A stretch of 64,000 bases of DNA from Basidiobolus meristosporus CBS 931.73 (taxonomy: Eukaryota > Basidiobolomycota > Basidiobolomycetes > Basidiobolales > Basidiobolaceae), in contig MCFE01000063.1 of NCBI GenBank assembly GCA_002104905.1, forward strand, positions 62,001-126,000, written 5' to 3'. The translations under genes were made by a program, and so were the position numbers. The notes under the pieces were generated by a model, which was not told where the DNA came from, did no database searches, and was given only the letters and a program-made list of their open reading frames with translations. Positions 33,937 to 44,470 of the stretch are shown here, one piece after another. Each line of letters begins with the position of its first letter. Position 1 is the first letter of the stretch.

Positions 33937-34310
33937 GATATTGATGCTGCTACAGGAAATAGCCATTTAGGTTGTTGTTATGGAATAAAACCCCTATCTA
34001 AAGGTTGAGGGGAAGAAGCCTTAAAGTACCAGAAGTGCAAATAAAATGCCATCAACTGCATTTGCCTCAACGCCAAGTTGCATTTTGGATTCAATACTTG
34101 AGAGCAAAAGCAATAAACTATGCCTGAAGGGTGACAGAAGCATCCTACTAGGCATGTTCAACTGGTGAGTCAACATAGTCCAGAACTGAAGATTGGATCT
34201 TTAGTTGTGCATGCAAAGGGCTGCTGGATGAAGAGCAAAGAATATTAGTGCCAACAAGAAGCAACTAGAAAATACTCTAGTATACCATAGTAACAACCTA
34301 GCCTATGAAA
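33937..34310 (+). pseudogene. Copia A2 gag, middle fragment
   Basis: ATGCTGCTACAGGAAATAGCC corresponds to MLLQERGLW of copia A Gag. It is followed by GEEALKYQKC-like, NCICLNAKLH-like, and PELKIGSLVVHAKGLLDEEQR-like segments. It picks up at the codons where the A2 gag at 6025 stops, and ends near the NNNL residues before the zinc knuckle, where X4 starts. Confidence 0.7.
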
Positions 34311-34680
34311 AATAATTTGGTCCTGCAAGTGGATCCAATCTGGATCAGCCACCAAGACCCCATCAGGAGACCACCATAATACCGCATCTTATAATTAATG
34401 ACCATCTACTCAATCTTGTGACAGGATCATAATGGGGTTTTGCTAATTTTACAGCCAAATACAGTTGATAAAATATAGTAGTCTTTTATAGTGTTTGGTC
34501 AAGGGTGGTATGGCATTGTTGCAGTCTTAGTACACTTCACAACTACTTGAGTGGTTCTAACTGGTCCATACATCCAATTGCCTTATATGGCAAAAAATTG
34601 ATGGTGTTTTAACAGCCTCTTTGCAAGCCACCAATGGCAATACTATGGCAGTATGGCAGCCTACAGCTGGTCCTATGTAA

Positions 34681-35113
34681 TAGACTTGTTCCATTGGACA
34701 GTGCCACATTGAGCCATGAGTGCCAAATGATGCCATAGTGTGCCACAGAGTGTAAAATATAGCTCTTCACCTTCATGCAAAGCAGCCCCTTTGTTTCACC
34801 CACAATGCCAGAGAAAATCCATTATTTGACCTTTTTTTGGATCAGTGTTGTGCAGGATGTTTTAGAGCACAGAAGGACTGATGAAATGCATCTGGTACTC
34901 AGTGCCCATGGAACTCTGAATCTAGCTCCTGTAGGTTGTATCATGTCACAAATATGCATGGCACAATCTTGGTCCACTGGTACTATCTGGCACTATAAGT
35001 GCTTTGTATATATCTTACTTTAGGGCTATTACTTAAATATAGGGCCTCTCTGGCATACTGTGGCATCATTTTACACTCATGGCTTCATATGGCACTATCC
35101 AACAGAACAAGTC
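34681..35113. mobile_element. MITE M3 (long type)
   Basis: 433 bp flanked by TAA (34678-34680, 35114-35116). The ends are TAGACTTGTTCC and GAACAAGTC. Arms contain TGCC at near-10-bp steps (GTGCCACATTGAGCCATGAGTGCC...). The corresponding X sequence without an insert is seen at about 6400 (TATATAATGCTAC). Confidence 0.85.
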
Positions 35114-36233
35114 TAATGCTACCATACCAACTTACCAAATGTTATTTCCTTTTTCTACCCACCCATTGGGGTTTCTTAGCATCTTAATGTCATAGGCATA
35201 GGTGCCTCCATGTGTACATCTGTCCTAAGTATTTTCCAACTCTTCCAGGCTGTCATCCATGTGCCAACTCAAAATATCCATGACAGACTTAAGATAAAAC
35301 TCTTGATGAGATTGGGATATGGTAGTACCTGCAAGTTGACTTGTCTTCTTATCTCCCTACACATACACTCTATAGAAATCACCCAATAGGTGAAGCTAGG
35401 TCCAATATTCTCAACATACCAAGCAAGATGGAGTAGCAAATGGATACAGTTGTGGCAGAGATCTATGTGTTCAGCTTTATGTTTGTAGTATAGCCACTCA
35501 ATTCCTGTCACAAACTCTTTGCACAAAAGCTGTAGATGCATCAAGTTAGCATTGATGATCTGTTTCTGGCTAAATATTCCTACAATATCCAAAGATAACT
35601 CCCAATGCTTCCAATGTACTCTTGGTAGAGATGGCTTCAGATGGTCACATGAATAAAACATATGCGGTTCATCCAATCCTTGCACTTGTATTGTTGCATG
35701 TCTGTATGAGTGTTGATTGGAACCCATGAGAAGTACCTAGAGTAGTGGATACTGTGTATATCTTGCCAGTTCTTTCAATTTCTCCTGCATCTCAAGGGGC
35801 TCATTTAGCTTGAAATGCCCCACATACAACTTGGTCATCAGTACAGGGATATTGTTGAACAGTAAATGTGTTGCTCCTAGTGGAGAACTTTTGCTCCAGC
35901 AGATACCCTCTATCTTGGGTATCTTGAGCTTCTGATTAATTCCATAATCAGGCCAATGGCTTATAGCTAGCCAACTTTGCTACAATTGCATGCTGACTTC
36001 TATACATTCTCTCTATGGAAAGAGGATATTCTTAGTATTGGTGTTTTAGTAATAATACTATGTGTGAGCTGTGGAGTAAGTCACCTAGATCTCACACATT
36101 TGACAGCAATACCAATCATTGTGCCCAGAAAACCTTGCAATGGTGGCATTTTCTGATGTGAATGCCAATCAACTGTGAACACATGTTGATATCAAGATGG
36201 TCACTGGTTATATGTTGCCAGTTGCATGACTGT

Positions 36234-37271
36234 TGTAGTGTGGTCACAGTGACACCCACTGGCAGCTGGGCTCATTCCCATATTTACTACTCCCCTATTT
36301 CCCAACTACACCTATTTTAGTTTTATCCCATTTGTCTTACTTGATCATTACTATCCCAAAAGCTGGCCAACTTTCACACCTGCTTACCTTATTGCATATG
36401 TTTTTCCTCACTTTATGTTATATTAATAGCTGTAAGTGCTTTCATATTAGGCAAGTACTCACCCTGTTATCTGTGGCATATAGATAACCCATTTCTATAC
36501 CATATATGGTATCCCCATGTCCCACAGGTTTCAGAGTACTGATCCCTGATTGGTTGGATGTGCTTTGCCTCTTGAACCTTCCAGCACCTACTTAGATTAC
36601 TCTTAGCTTATTCCAATGTCATTAAGACTTCTATTGATCTCTGGAACCTTCTGGAACACCATGATTAGTAACTAGTTAGCCAGTGAGAAAGTATACAAGG
36701 GAAGCAATCCCTCAACAATAAATCATCATCCCTTTTATGATTGTACCAGCTTGTTGATTGGTATGATCACTGCTACCTGCTGCTACTTGAACTTTCAGCC
36801 CCAGACCACAGGACTCTCCCAGGTAACCATGCTGACCGCCAAATGACCTTGGAGGCACTACTTGTGAGGAATTCTCATAATGGGTATTTTCTGCTATATT
36901 TGATTCTCTTCTAACTTTGTTCTTGTACAGGCAAAGATACTTCTCTGTCTTTATAAATATTGGCCACAGCTGCATTCTTACCAAGTCCTTGCTGGTGGAG
37001 TTTACAGTTGTTCTGACTCTGGAAGCTTTAGTACAGTGTTATCTCAAAGGATGCTGAACCCAGCACAAACCAACTAAGTTAGGGAATGTAGCTCAACGGT
37101 TTTCCCTTGACTAGCTTGTGGCTTTGTTCCCCTTCACTTTAGTGCAGAGACAAAACCCAAGTATTCCTGGCAAGCTTTTGCCAGAGGTTATTGCACCCAG
37201 GGAACACCCCACATACAAAACACTTGCAAAGTGCTGGATGTATCTCTCCCTTTAACTTATGCACTCTAACA
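36234..37271 (+). repeat. LTR C, solo, plus orientation
   Basis: About 1038 bp, TGTAGTGTGG...CTCTAACA, inserted in X4 transposase. It carries the palindrome ATACCATATATGGTAT (36497-36512), a GTATACAAGGG TATA-like region (about 36692) and CAATAAATCATC (about 36715). It aligns over its length with the solo LTR at 49857-50930. No clear target duplication and no internal region. Confidence 0.8.
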
Positions 37272-37367
37272 CCATTATCCATTTATAACATGTACATGGT
37301 TAGTTGCATCCCAGTATGATTTCAGCAAGAAGCAGTGGTAAGTACTTAAAGCCCCCATTACTGATAT

Positions 37368-37667
37368 CCTGTGAAAATCTCAAACTTGGAATTCATTTGG
37401 CTGGTTTTCTGATGGTATTTTGCTGGTATTCAACTGGTGTCTTGGGCTTAAAATTTCAAATGCAATTTCTGATGGAAGTAAAGGGCAGCTAATCACAAAA
37501 TTTGGTATGGATACTAGTTTGCCTAGCTTCCTCCTAGAGAACCTGTTTGCTTGCCTGCACATCTGCTCAGAACAGAGAGATTTAGAGTTGTTGATTTGAG
37601 AAACTTGGAATTTAGCTGATACTTTGATGATATTTGCTGGTCTTTTCTCAGTTTTTTTTGTTAGGGG
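37368..37667. mobile_element. MITE Y, best copy
   Basis: 300 bp interrupting X4 between ACTGATAT and ATTACTGGAGACACACC. Uninterrupted X copies read ACTGATATTAGTGG, so about 4 bp (ATTA) was the probable target. The left end CCTGTGAAAATC resembles the X terminus CCCTATGAAAA; the right end is ...TTTTTTTTGTTAGGGG. It contains two related direct segments (around 37380 and 37600, sharing AACTTGGAATT and TATTTTGCTGG). No coding capacity. Confidence 0.65.
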
Positions 37668-38414
37668 ATTACTGGAGACACACCTCTTCTCTGACCACAA
37701 CACCATATCATATACCAGTAGTTGGATTACTGGGCTCACTTGACTCCATAAAGTATCCTTAGGTCATTTTTCCACAGGAGCTGTCTCATTGCATAATGGT
37801 ATTTTGCAGAGCTCATGAAGGGTACTGTTCTTAGGGAAGATAGGCTCAAAATCCATCAGTGGGCCTGCTTCTTCAGAGCTATTGCTATGCATGCCATATT
37901 TAGAAGGCTAGGGTGAGCCTAAATACACCACAAACTCTCCTGACTCAGTTTGCACAAGGTAGCACACATGGCCAGATGCCAATATAGAGGTATCAAGTGG
38001 CCAGCAAGATATTGCTGGTACAGTATTGACTGGTGAATGGCCAAATATGACTTGGGTGGTAAAATACTGGCTGTGACCCTTGTAATACCTCCCATGATGT
38101 TTATATGCTTCATAGCTGAGTGGCTTGCTACCATAGCCACATGGTCTCTTTTCCTCTCCCCTACAGCATTGAAGCAAAGTTGTCTTGTTCATGAAGCAAA
38201 CAGCTTGATACTCAGCAATATAACACTATTATATCACCTTTTTGTCAATACTCATGTAAGTTTAAGAGAGTCTTGTATTTGAGACATTGAGCCTACTTGA
38301 ATGTAAGATTTAATGATGATCTACCATAGTAAGCATTATATATAAAGTTGTAGCACCACATACACATGTACATTTCGCACCATTTCCCCTTTGGTCTGAC
38401 TCACGTGCATATAT

Positions 38415-38927
38415 ATGCTTCCAAAATATAATGCAAAGTTGTCTGATTCCCAATCAAACCCCACGTCTGACAGTAGCAGAAGAACAGTTGGACAACAGCA
38501 TGCTTTGACATTTGGTGCAACAAGCAAGGCTACAACCAAAAAAGGCCCTGTGGACAGTGTGCCAACTGAATGGAATAATGCAGACTCCTCAGGCTCTCAG
38601 TCAAGTAGGCAATTGGAAATCTCTGCAAAGCTGCAAGCTGACTATATTGCTGAGGTAGATGAGAATGTAGCAAAAGCAGTACCTTCAGTTGAAGACCAGC
38701 AAGTGGATGTCATAACACCACTACCACCTGTATTAGCAAGTATATTGTTGGCTGATACTAAAGCATTAATGAGGCAATTAGGTGCGGTAGCTGAATGTAT
38801 CAATTCTCTATACCATCTTGCATGGTGTGTGGGGAATATTGGGCCTTGCTTCACCTTTTGGGAGTTTCCTTTGGAGCAGATGTGTGGGGAAATGGCAAGT
38901 CAAGTCAAGTTGCAGGTACTACCATAA
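38415..38927 (+). pseudogene. Chimeric ORF: X ORF2 N-terminus fused in frame to transposase segment
   Basis: 170 codons from an ATG with the usual X ORF2 start. Residues 1-130 are the serine-rich, Q-rich N-terminal part (GSQSSRQL, ENVAKAVPSVEDQQVD, KALMRQLGAVAE). From about residue 131 it reads SLYHLAWCVGNIGPCFTFWEFPLEQMCGEM, the transposase region near 41500 (minus) of X5. The fusion joins opposite-strand genes, so it needed an inversion. No evidence of function. Confidence 0.7.
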
Positions 38928-40095
38928 CCCAATTTGATCAGGAATATTACCTTCTAGTCCATCATAGATGTGATGAGTTGGTACATGGAGGACAGCCAGA
39001 AAGAGTTGGAAATACTAAGGACAAATGTGCACATAGAGACACCTATGCATATGGCATTAAGAAGCTAAGCAGCCCCAATGCCTGGGTAATCAGTCAAGTA
39101 CTGCAAAGTTGGCTTGGGTACAACAAGCAACTAGTTCTTATCAGGAAAACCCTACCAAGATATGCCAGATTTATAATGGTCACAAGCCAACTTCTACACC
39201 ATTCAATATAGAATTTGCACAAACAAAAGCCAGAATGCACCTTTATGAGGGACTAGAATCCAGCATGGAGGGGGAATATATTGGCTACATACTGAGTAGT
39301 TCTTTACAGATATTGAGGAGGTATTCATGGCAGAAGTTGCAACAGCCAAACGTGTATTTGCAAGATGTATATGTTACCAGTAATACATGGTATATGGCAA
39401 CTTTGCAAGTATCACACTGAAAAGGAATAAAGTTGAGGTGATAGAAGTGTGTTGGTTGTGGCAGGAGTGCATGTTTGTAGAGGTTAGTAAGCAGGAGGCC
39501 ATAGTTTCTCTTTGAATCAATTTATATATGGAATACCCAAGGTAGTAGTGTGTAAGTAAATACAGAGGGGTGATTCTACAGTGGAATATATGAATTGTGC
39601 AAGGGGAGGCAGAAAAAGGAAATTCCATTTGGTAAGTTGGTATGGCAGCATTATACAGAACCAGCAGTAGGCCATCATACTGCCAATGTATTGCCATCAA
39701 AGTCTTGCTGTGGGACTGTCAAAATAACGTCAAGTTTCTGCCCATATAAGGCAATTGGATGTCCTGGCTGACTAGATCCACGTAAAATAGTAATAGAGTG
39801 CTGAAAGACTGTAACAATACTATGCTAATATTATCACAGCACCAATAAAATATTGTCATGTTTGGTCCCTTTATAAACAATATCATGTAAATATTGTCAC
39901 AGCACCAATTAAATCTTATCAAGTTTTATCCCTTTATTGGCTGCAAAATTTGCAAAACACCTTCATGATCAAACTATAAGATCATCAGGAGGGTCACTAA
40001 TTCCAAGCTGCTGTGATTATGATGTCCTTTAAACAGGATCTGGACAGCTGATCTGAATTGGATCCACCTGTAGGACCAAATTTTTTTTCATAGGG
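38795..40095 (+). mobile_element. X8: transposase C-terminal part and left terminus, inverted
   Basis: Plus-strand transposase C-terminal codons (CVGNIGPCFTFWEFPLEQM, VMSWYMEDSQKELE-like, LIRKTLPRYARFIMVTSQL) run from 38810 to about 39500, then X subterminal DNA to the terminus CATAGGG at 40095. A 63-bp unit is repeated at about 39815-39877 and 39878-39940 in the subterminal region. With X4 it forms an inverted X pair. Confidence 0.75.
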
Positions 40096-40170
40096 GTAGC
40101 ACAAACCTATCTGTGAGCACTGCCACAGTAGAAGGACTTACTCACAGCCTGGGTAGCTCTAAAAGCTTGA
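40096..40170 (+). pseudogene. Copia A2 protease-region fragment
   Basis: CTATCTGTGAGCACTGCCACAGTAGAAGGACTT encodes LSVSTATVEGL, matching LSVSKATAEGL just after the copia A protease. It is bounded by the X terminus and an LTR B end fragment. Confidence 0.65.
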
Positions 40171-40212
40171 TTCTGTTACAATTTAAGAAGTGATTTGGAT
40201 ATAAGGAACTTA
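40171..40212 (-). repeat. End fragment of copia B LTR
   Basis: TGTTACAATTTAAGAAGTGATTTGGATATAAGGAACTTATCAAG is the reverse complement of the last 45 or so bases of the LTR B at 25921. It lies within A2 protease sequence. Confidence 0.7.
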
Positions 40213-40328
40213 TCAAGAAACTAACCCTAAGATTCCTGATCCAAATTTAGCACATATTGCTTTGGGTATCCTATACCAGAACTTAAACAAGCTGACTTTT
40301 ACTCTCTCACAACTGGTACATAATATTA
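40213..40328 (+). pseudogene. Copia A2 pre-integrase fragment
   Basis: It encodes LAHIALGILYQNLNKLTFTL, matching AHIASGIRDQNLYKLTYIPS of copia A. It ends ...ACATAATATTA at the X5 junction. The next codons are found at 46869. Confidence 0.75.
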
Positions 40329-40749
40329 CCCTATGAAAAATAACTTGGTCCTGTGGGTGGATCTGATCCGGATCATCTGTCAAGATCCCATTCAGAGACC
40401 ATCATAATAACAGCAGCTTGCAATTAGTGACCCTCCTGATGATCTTATAATTAGATTATGAAGGTGTTTTGCAAATTTTGCAGCCAAATAAACGGATAAA
40501 ACTTGACAACTTTTGATTGGTGCTGTGACAATATTAGCATGTTATTGTTGCGGTCTTTCAGTGATCTATTACTATTTTTAAGTGTATCCAGTTGGCCAGG
40601 ACTTTCAATTGCATCATATGGCAGGAAACTTGATGGTATTTTGACGGCCTCACAGCAAGACTCTGATGGCAATACATTGGCAGTATGATGGCCTACTGCT
40701 GGTTCTGTATAATGCAACCATACCAATTTACCAAATGGTATTTCCTTTT

Positions 40750-43700
40750 TCTACCTCCCCTTGTGCAATTCATATATTCCACTGTAGAATCACCTTTCTT
40801 TATTTGCTTACCCACTACTACCTTGGGTTTTCCACATATAGTTTGAATCAGAAAAAACTATGGCCTCCTGCTTACTAACCTCTACAAACGTACACGCCTG
40901 CCACAATTGACATACTTCTATCACCTCACCTTTACGGCTTTTTAGTGTGATACTTGCAAAGTTGCTATATACCTTGTACTACTGGTATCATATACATCTT
41001 GCAAACATATGCTTGGTTGTTGCCACTTCTGCCATGAATAACTCCTGAATATTGGCAAAGAACTTCTTGGTATTTAGCCAATATATTCCTTCTCCCTGCT
41101 GGGTTCTAGTACCCCTTAGAGATGTGCTCTGGCTTTTGTATGTGTGAATTCTGTACTGAATTGTGTAGAAGTTGGCTTGTGACCATGAGAAATCCGGCAT
41201 ATCTTGGTGGAGTTTTCCTGATAAAAATTAGTTGCTTGTTGCACCCAACCCAACTTTGCATTACTTAACAAATTACCCACGCATTGAGGCTGCTTAGCTT
41301 CTTAATGCCATAGGCATAGGTGTCTCCATGTGCACATTTGTCCTCAGTATTTTCCAACTCTTCATGGCAGTCCTCCATGCACCAACTCATCACATCCATG
41401 ATGGACTAGAAGGTAATATTCCTGATGAGATTGGGATATGGTAGTACCTGCAACTTTACTTGTCTTCCCATTTCCCCACACATCTGCTCCATAGGCAACT
41501 CCCAAAAGGTGAAGCAAGGCCCAATATTCTCCACACACCGTGTAAGATGGAGTAGAGAATGGATATAGTAGCGGCAGAGATCTACACATTCAGCTTTATG
41601 ATTGTAGTATAGCCACTCAAATCCCATTGCAAACTCCTTGCACAACAGCTGTTGATGTGTCAAGTTGGCATTAGTGATCTGCTTCTGGATAAATATTCCT
41701 ACAGTATTCACATATGACTCTCAATTCTTCCAATGTACTCTTGGTAGAATGACTTCAGAAGGCCACTTGAGTAAATACTTATCTAGTTCATCCAGTCTTT
41801 GCATTTGTATTGTTGCCTATGAGTATGAGTATTTATTGGAGCTTCTGAGAAGTGTTTAGGGTAGCAGATACTCTGTAATATCTTGCCAATTTTTTCAAAT
41901 TTCTCCGGTATCTTGAAGGGCTCATTTAGCATGAAATGCCCCATGTACAACTTGGTCATCAGTATAGGGATATTGTTGAAAGGAAATGCATTGCTCCTAT
42001 TGGAAAGCTTTTGCTCCAACAGATACCCTGTATCTCAAGTATCTCCAGTTTCCAATTGATTCAATATTCCAGCCAATGGCTTATAGCTTGCCAACTTTGC
42101 TGCAATGGCATGCATACTTCTGTATGTTCTCTCTGTGGAAAGATGATGTTCTTAGTGCTAGTGTTTGGGTAATAATTATATGCGTGAGTTATGAAGTAAA
42201 TCCCCTGGATCTCACACGTTTGACAGCAATACCATCCATTGTGCCTGGAAAAGCCTGCTATCTTGCTGATGGCTGGGGTATCTTCAATGCAGATAATAAT
42301 ATGTGCTTTGACATGACAGCCATTTACCATTATCCTGCTGGAAAGCATACAAAATTCATTCAGCAATGGATACAGGTAGCTGTCCAGGTTAGATGGTGAT
42401 TTAGGCTCAGATACCAGTGAGACTACCATCAGTTTATTGCTCTGATACTGTAAGATGGGTGGCAGATTCAGATTGATGAGAATCAGTGGCCAGCAGAATT
42501 TGCTAGTAGAGTACTTGTTTAATGAGAATCCATCAAGTACTCAAGCAAAGGCATGGTCATACATACCTTCAAAGTAGACCTTGCTTCTTAGCTGTTTGTA
42601 ATGCTTGCCATTGAATATATTGGATATATCAGTGCTTGATTGATACTGAGTGTGGTACTAGACTTGTTCCGTTGGATAGTGCCACATTGAGCCATGAGTG
42701 CCAAATGATGCCGTAGTGTGCCAGAGAGACTAAGTGAGCCTATACTTGGCCACAGATTGTGAAACATAGCTCTGCATCTTCATGCAATGTAGCCCCTGTG
42801 TTTCACCCATTGCGCAAGAGAAAATCCATTTTTTGACCTTTTTTTGTGGATCAATGTAGCTCAGGATGTGTAAGAACACAGGAGAACTGAAGATATGCAT
42901 CTGGTACTCAATACCCATGGCACTCTGAATCTAGCTCCTGTAGCTTGTATCATGTCACAAAAATGAATGGCACTATCTTGGTCCACTGGTACTATCTGGC
43001 ACTATATTTAATATTAGCCCTAAAGCAAGATCTATACAAAACACTTATAGTGCCAGATAGTACCAGTGGACCAAGATAGTGCCTTTCTTTTTTGTGACAC
43101 AATACAAGCTACAGGAGCTAGATTCAGAGTGCCATGGGTATTGAGTACCAGATGCATATCTTCAATCTGCTTGTGCTCTAACACATTCTGCACAACATTG
43201 ATCCAAAAAAAAAGGTCAAAAAATGGATTTTCTCTAACACAATGGGTGAAACACAGGGGCTGCTTTACATGAAGATGCAGAGCTATGTTTCACACTCTGT
43301 GGCCAAGTATAGGCTCACTTGGCCTCTCTGGCACACTATGGCATCATTTGGCACTCATGGCTCAATGTGGCACTATCCAACAGAACAAGTCTACTGTATA
43401 GCTTTGCAATATTTGTTGGACTGCATCAGCTTCCTCAGACAGTGTATGACCGGAATATATCCGGAGTGTGAACAATGTTTTCCCTCAATGGTGGTGGATT
43501 CCTGACAATTTGGACACGTTGCAATGGCAGCATTTTTGGATGTGAATGCCATGCAACTGTTAACACATGCTGGAATCAGGAAAGTCTCTGGATCATATGT
43601 TGCCAGCCACATGATGGTTGTCCACATGATGGTTGTCCACTTGTACCATGTACATGGTAAGTTGCATCCCGGTATGATTTTGGCAAGAAGTAGTGATAAA

Positions 43701-44248
43701 TCCTCAAAGCCCCCATTACTGATATTAATGGAAACGCACCACTTCTCTAGCAGCAACATCACATCATTCACCAGTGGATGGATTACTGTGCTTGCTTAGC
43801 TCCATAAAGTATCCTTGGCATCTGTTTTAATGGGTATTGTCTCATTGCATATAGGGATTTGACCGGGCTCATACATGGTACTGTTGTTAGGGGAGATAGG
43901 CTCAAAATCCATCAGTGAGCCTTCTTTGTCAGAGCTATCACTCTGCATGCCATTTTCAGAAGGCTGAGGTGAGCCTAAAGGAGTCACAAACTCACCTGAC
44001 TCAGTTTGTGCAAGGTGACAAAGACAGCCAGGTGCTAATATAGAAGTATCAACTGGCAGGCAAGATAATGTTGGTACAGTAGTGACCAATGAATGGTCAA
44101 ATATGACTTGGGTGGCAAAACACTGGCCGTGATCCCTGTAATACTTCCTATGCTGTCTGAATGCTTCATGGCTGAGAGGCTTGCCGCAGTAGCCACATGG
44201 TCTTCTTTCTCTTCTCTTACGGCATTGAGTCAAAGAAGTTTTGTCCAT
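40750..44248 (-). pseudogene. X5 Tnp2-like transposase, inactivated
   Basis: About 2.77 kb of coding sequence once MITE M4 is removed, so about 920 residues, normal for Tnp2 transposases. In order: N-terminal C2H2-like finger CGYCGKPLSHEAFRQH (about 44180); conserved acidic linker; zinc-ribbon-like CPNCQES...CSHSGYIP (about 43500); DGFSLNKYSTS with the first catalytic Asp (about 42540); LVSEPKSPSNLDSYLYPLL (about 42410); HIIICIEDTPAISKIAGFSRHN with a second Asp and CCQTCEIQG (about 42250); CVENIGPCFTFWELPMEQMCGEM (about 41500); C-terminal tail. Stops and frameshifts occur throughout. Family by motif order; the protein would cut the X ends in the nucleus. Confidence 0.85.
42659..43391. mobile_element. 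MITE M4, long palindromic fold-back element
   Basis: 733 bp flanked by TAC (42656-42658, 43392-43394). The empty site GTGGTACTGTATAG is seen in X6 at about 57312. The left arm (about 42659-43010) and right arm (about 43045-43391) are near-perfect inverted repeats around an AT-rich centre, so it looks like two M3-type elements joined as an inverted dimer. Each arm has TGCC motifs at about 10-bp spacing near its tip. Confidence 0.9.
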
Positions 44249-44470
44249 GGGGCAAACAGTTTGACCTTCAACAATGTACCGCTATTATATCACTTTTTGG
44301 TCAATACTCATGTGAACTTAAGACAGTCTTGTATTTGATACATTGCACCTACATGAATGTAAGATTCAATAATGACCTGCCATGGTAAGCATTATAGATA
44401 AAGTTGTGGCACCACATACATGTGTATATGTAACATTATTTCCTCTTTGGTTTGACTCACTTCCATATAT
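44249..44470. promoter_or_regulatory. Putative bidirectional promoter between the X5 genes
   Basis: 222 bp between the divergent starts of the transposase and ORF2. The spacer is recognisable in X3, X4, X5 and X6 (blocks AAGCATTATA..ATAAAGTTGT and CATATATATGCC). No TATA box or known operator can be assigned with confidence. The function is inferred from position. Confidence 0.45.

Larger units (their letters stand above)
34311..38794. mobile_element. X4: CACTA-like transposon with nested insertions
   Basis: It starts GCCTATGAAAAATAATTTGG, the X terminus with one change. Minus-strand transposase remnants run from about 38190 to 35170 (NIGPSFTYWVISIECM about 35400; CGYGSKPLSYEAYKHHGRYYKGH about 38120). 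The start of the second gene lies on the plus strand at 38415. Part of the core is deleted at about 36140. Inserted in it are MITE M3, LTR C and MITE Y. It ends in a fusion to another X segment at about 38795. Confidence 0.75.

Noticed and set aside
40329-40345. CACTA terminal motif for X
   Set aside because: No CACTA lies at the ends; both ends are CCCTATGAAAA, supported by target duplications. The CACTA link rests on the transposase only.
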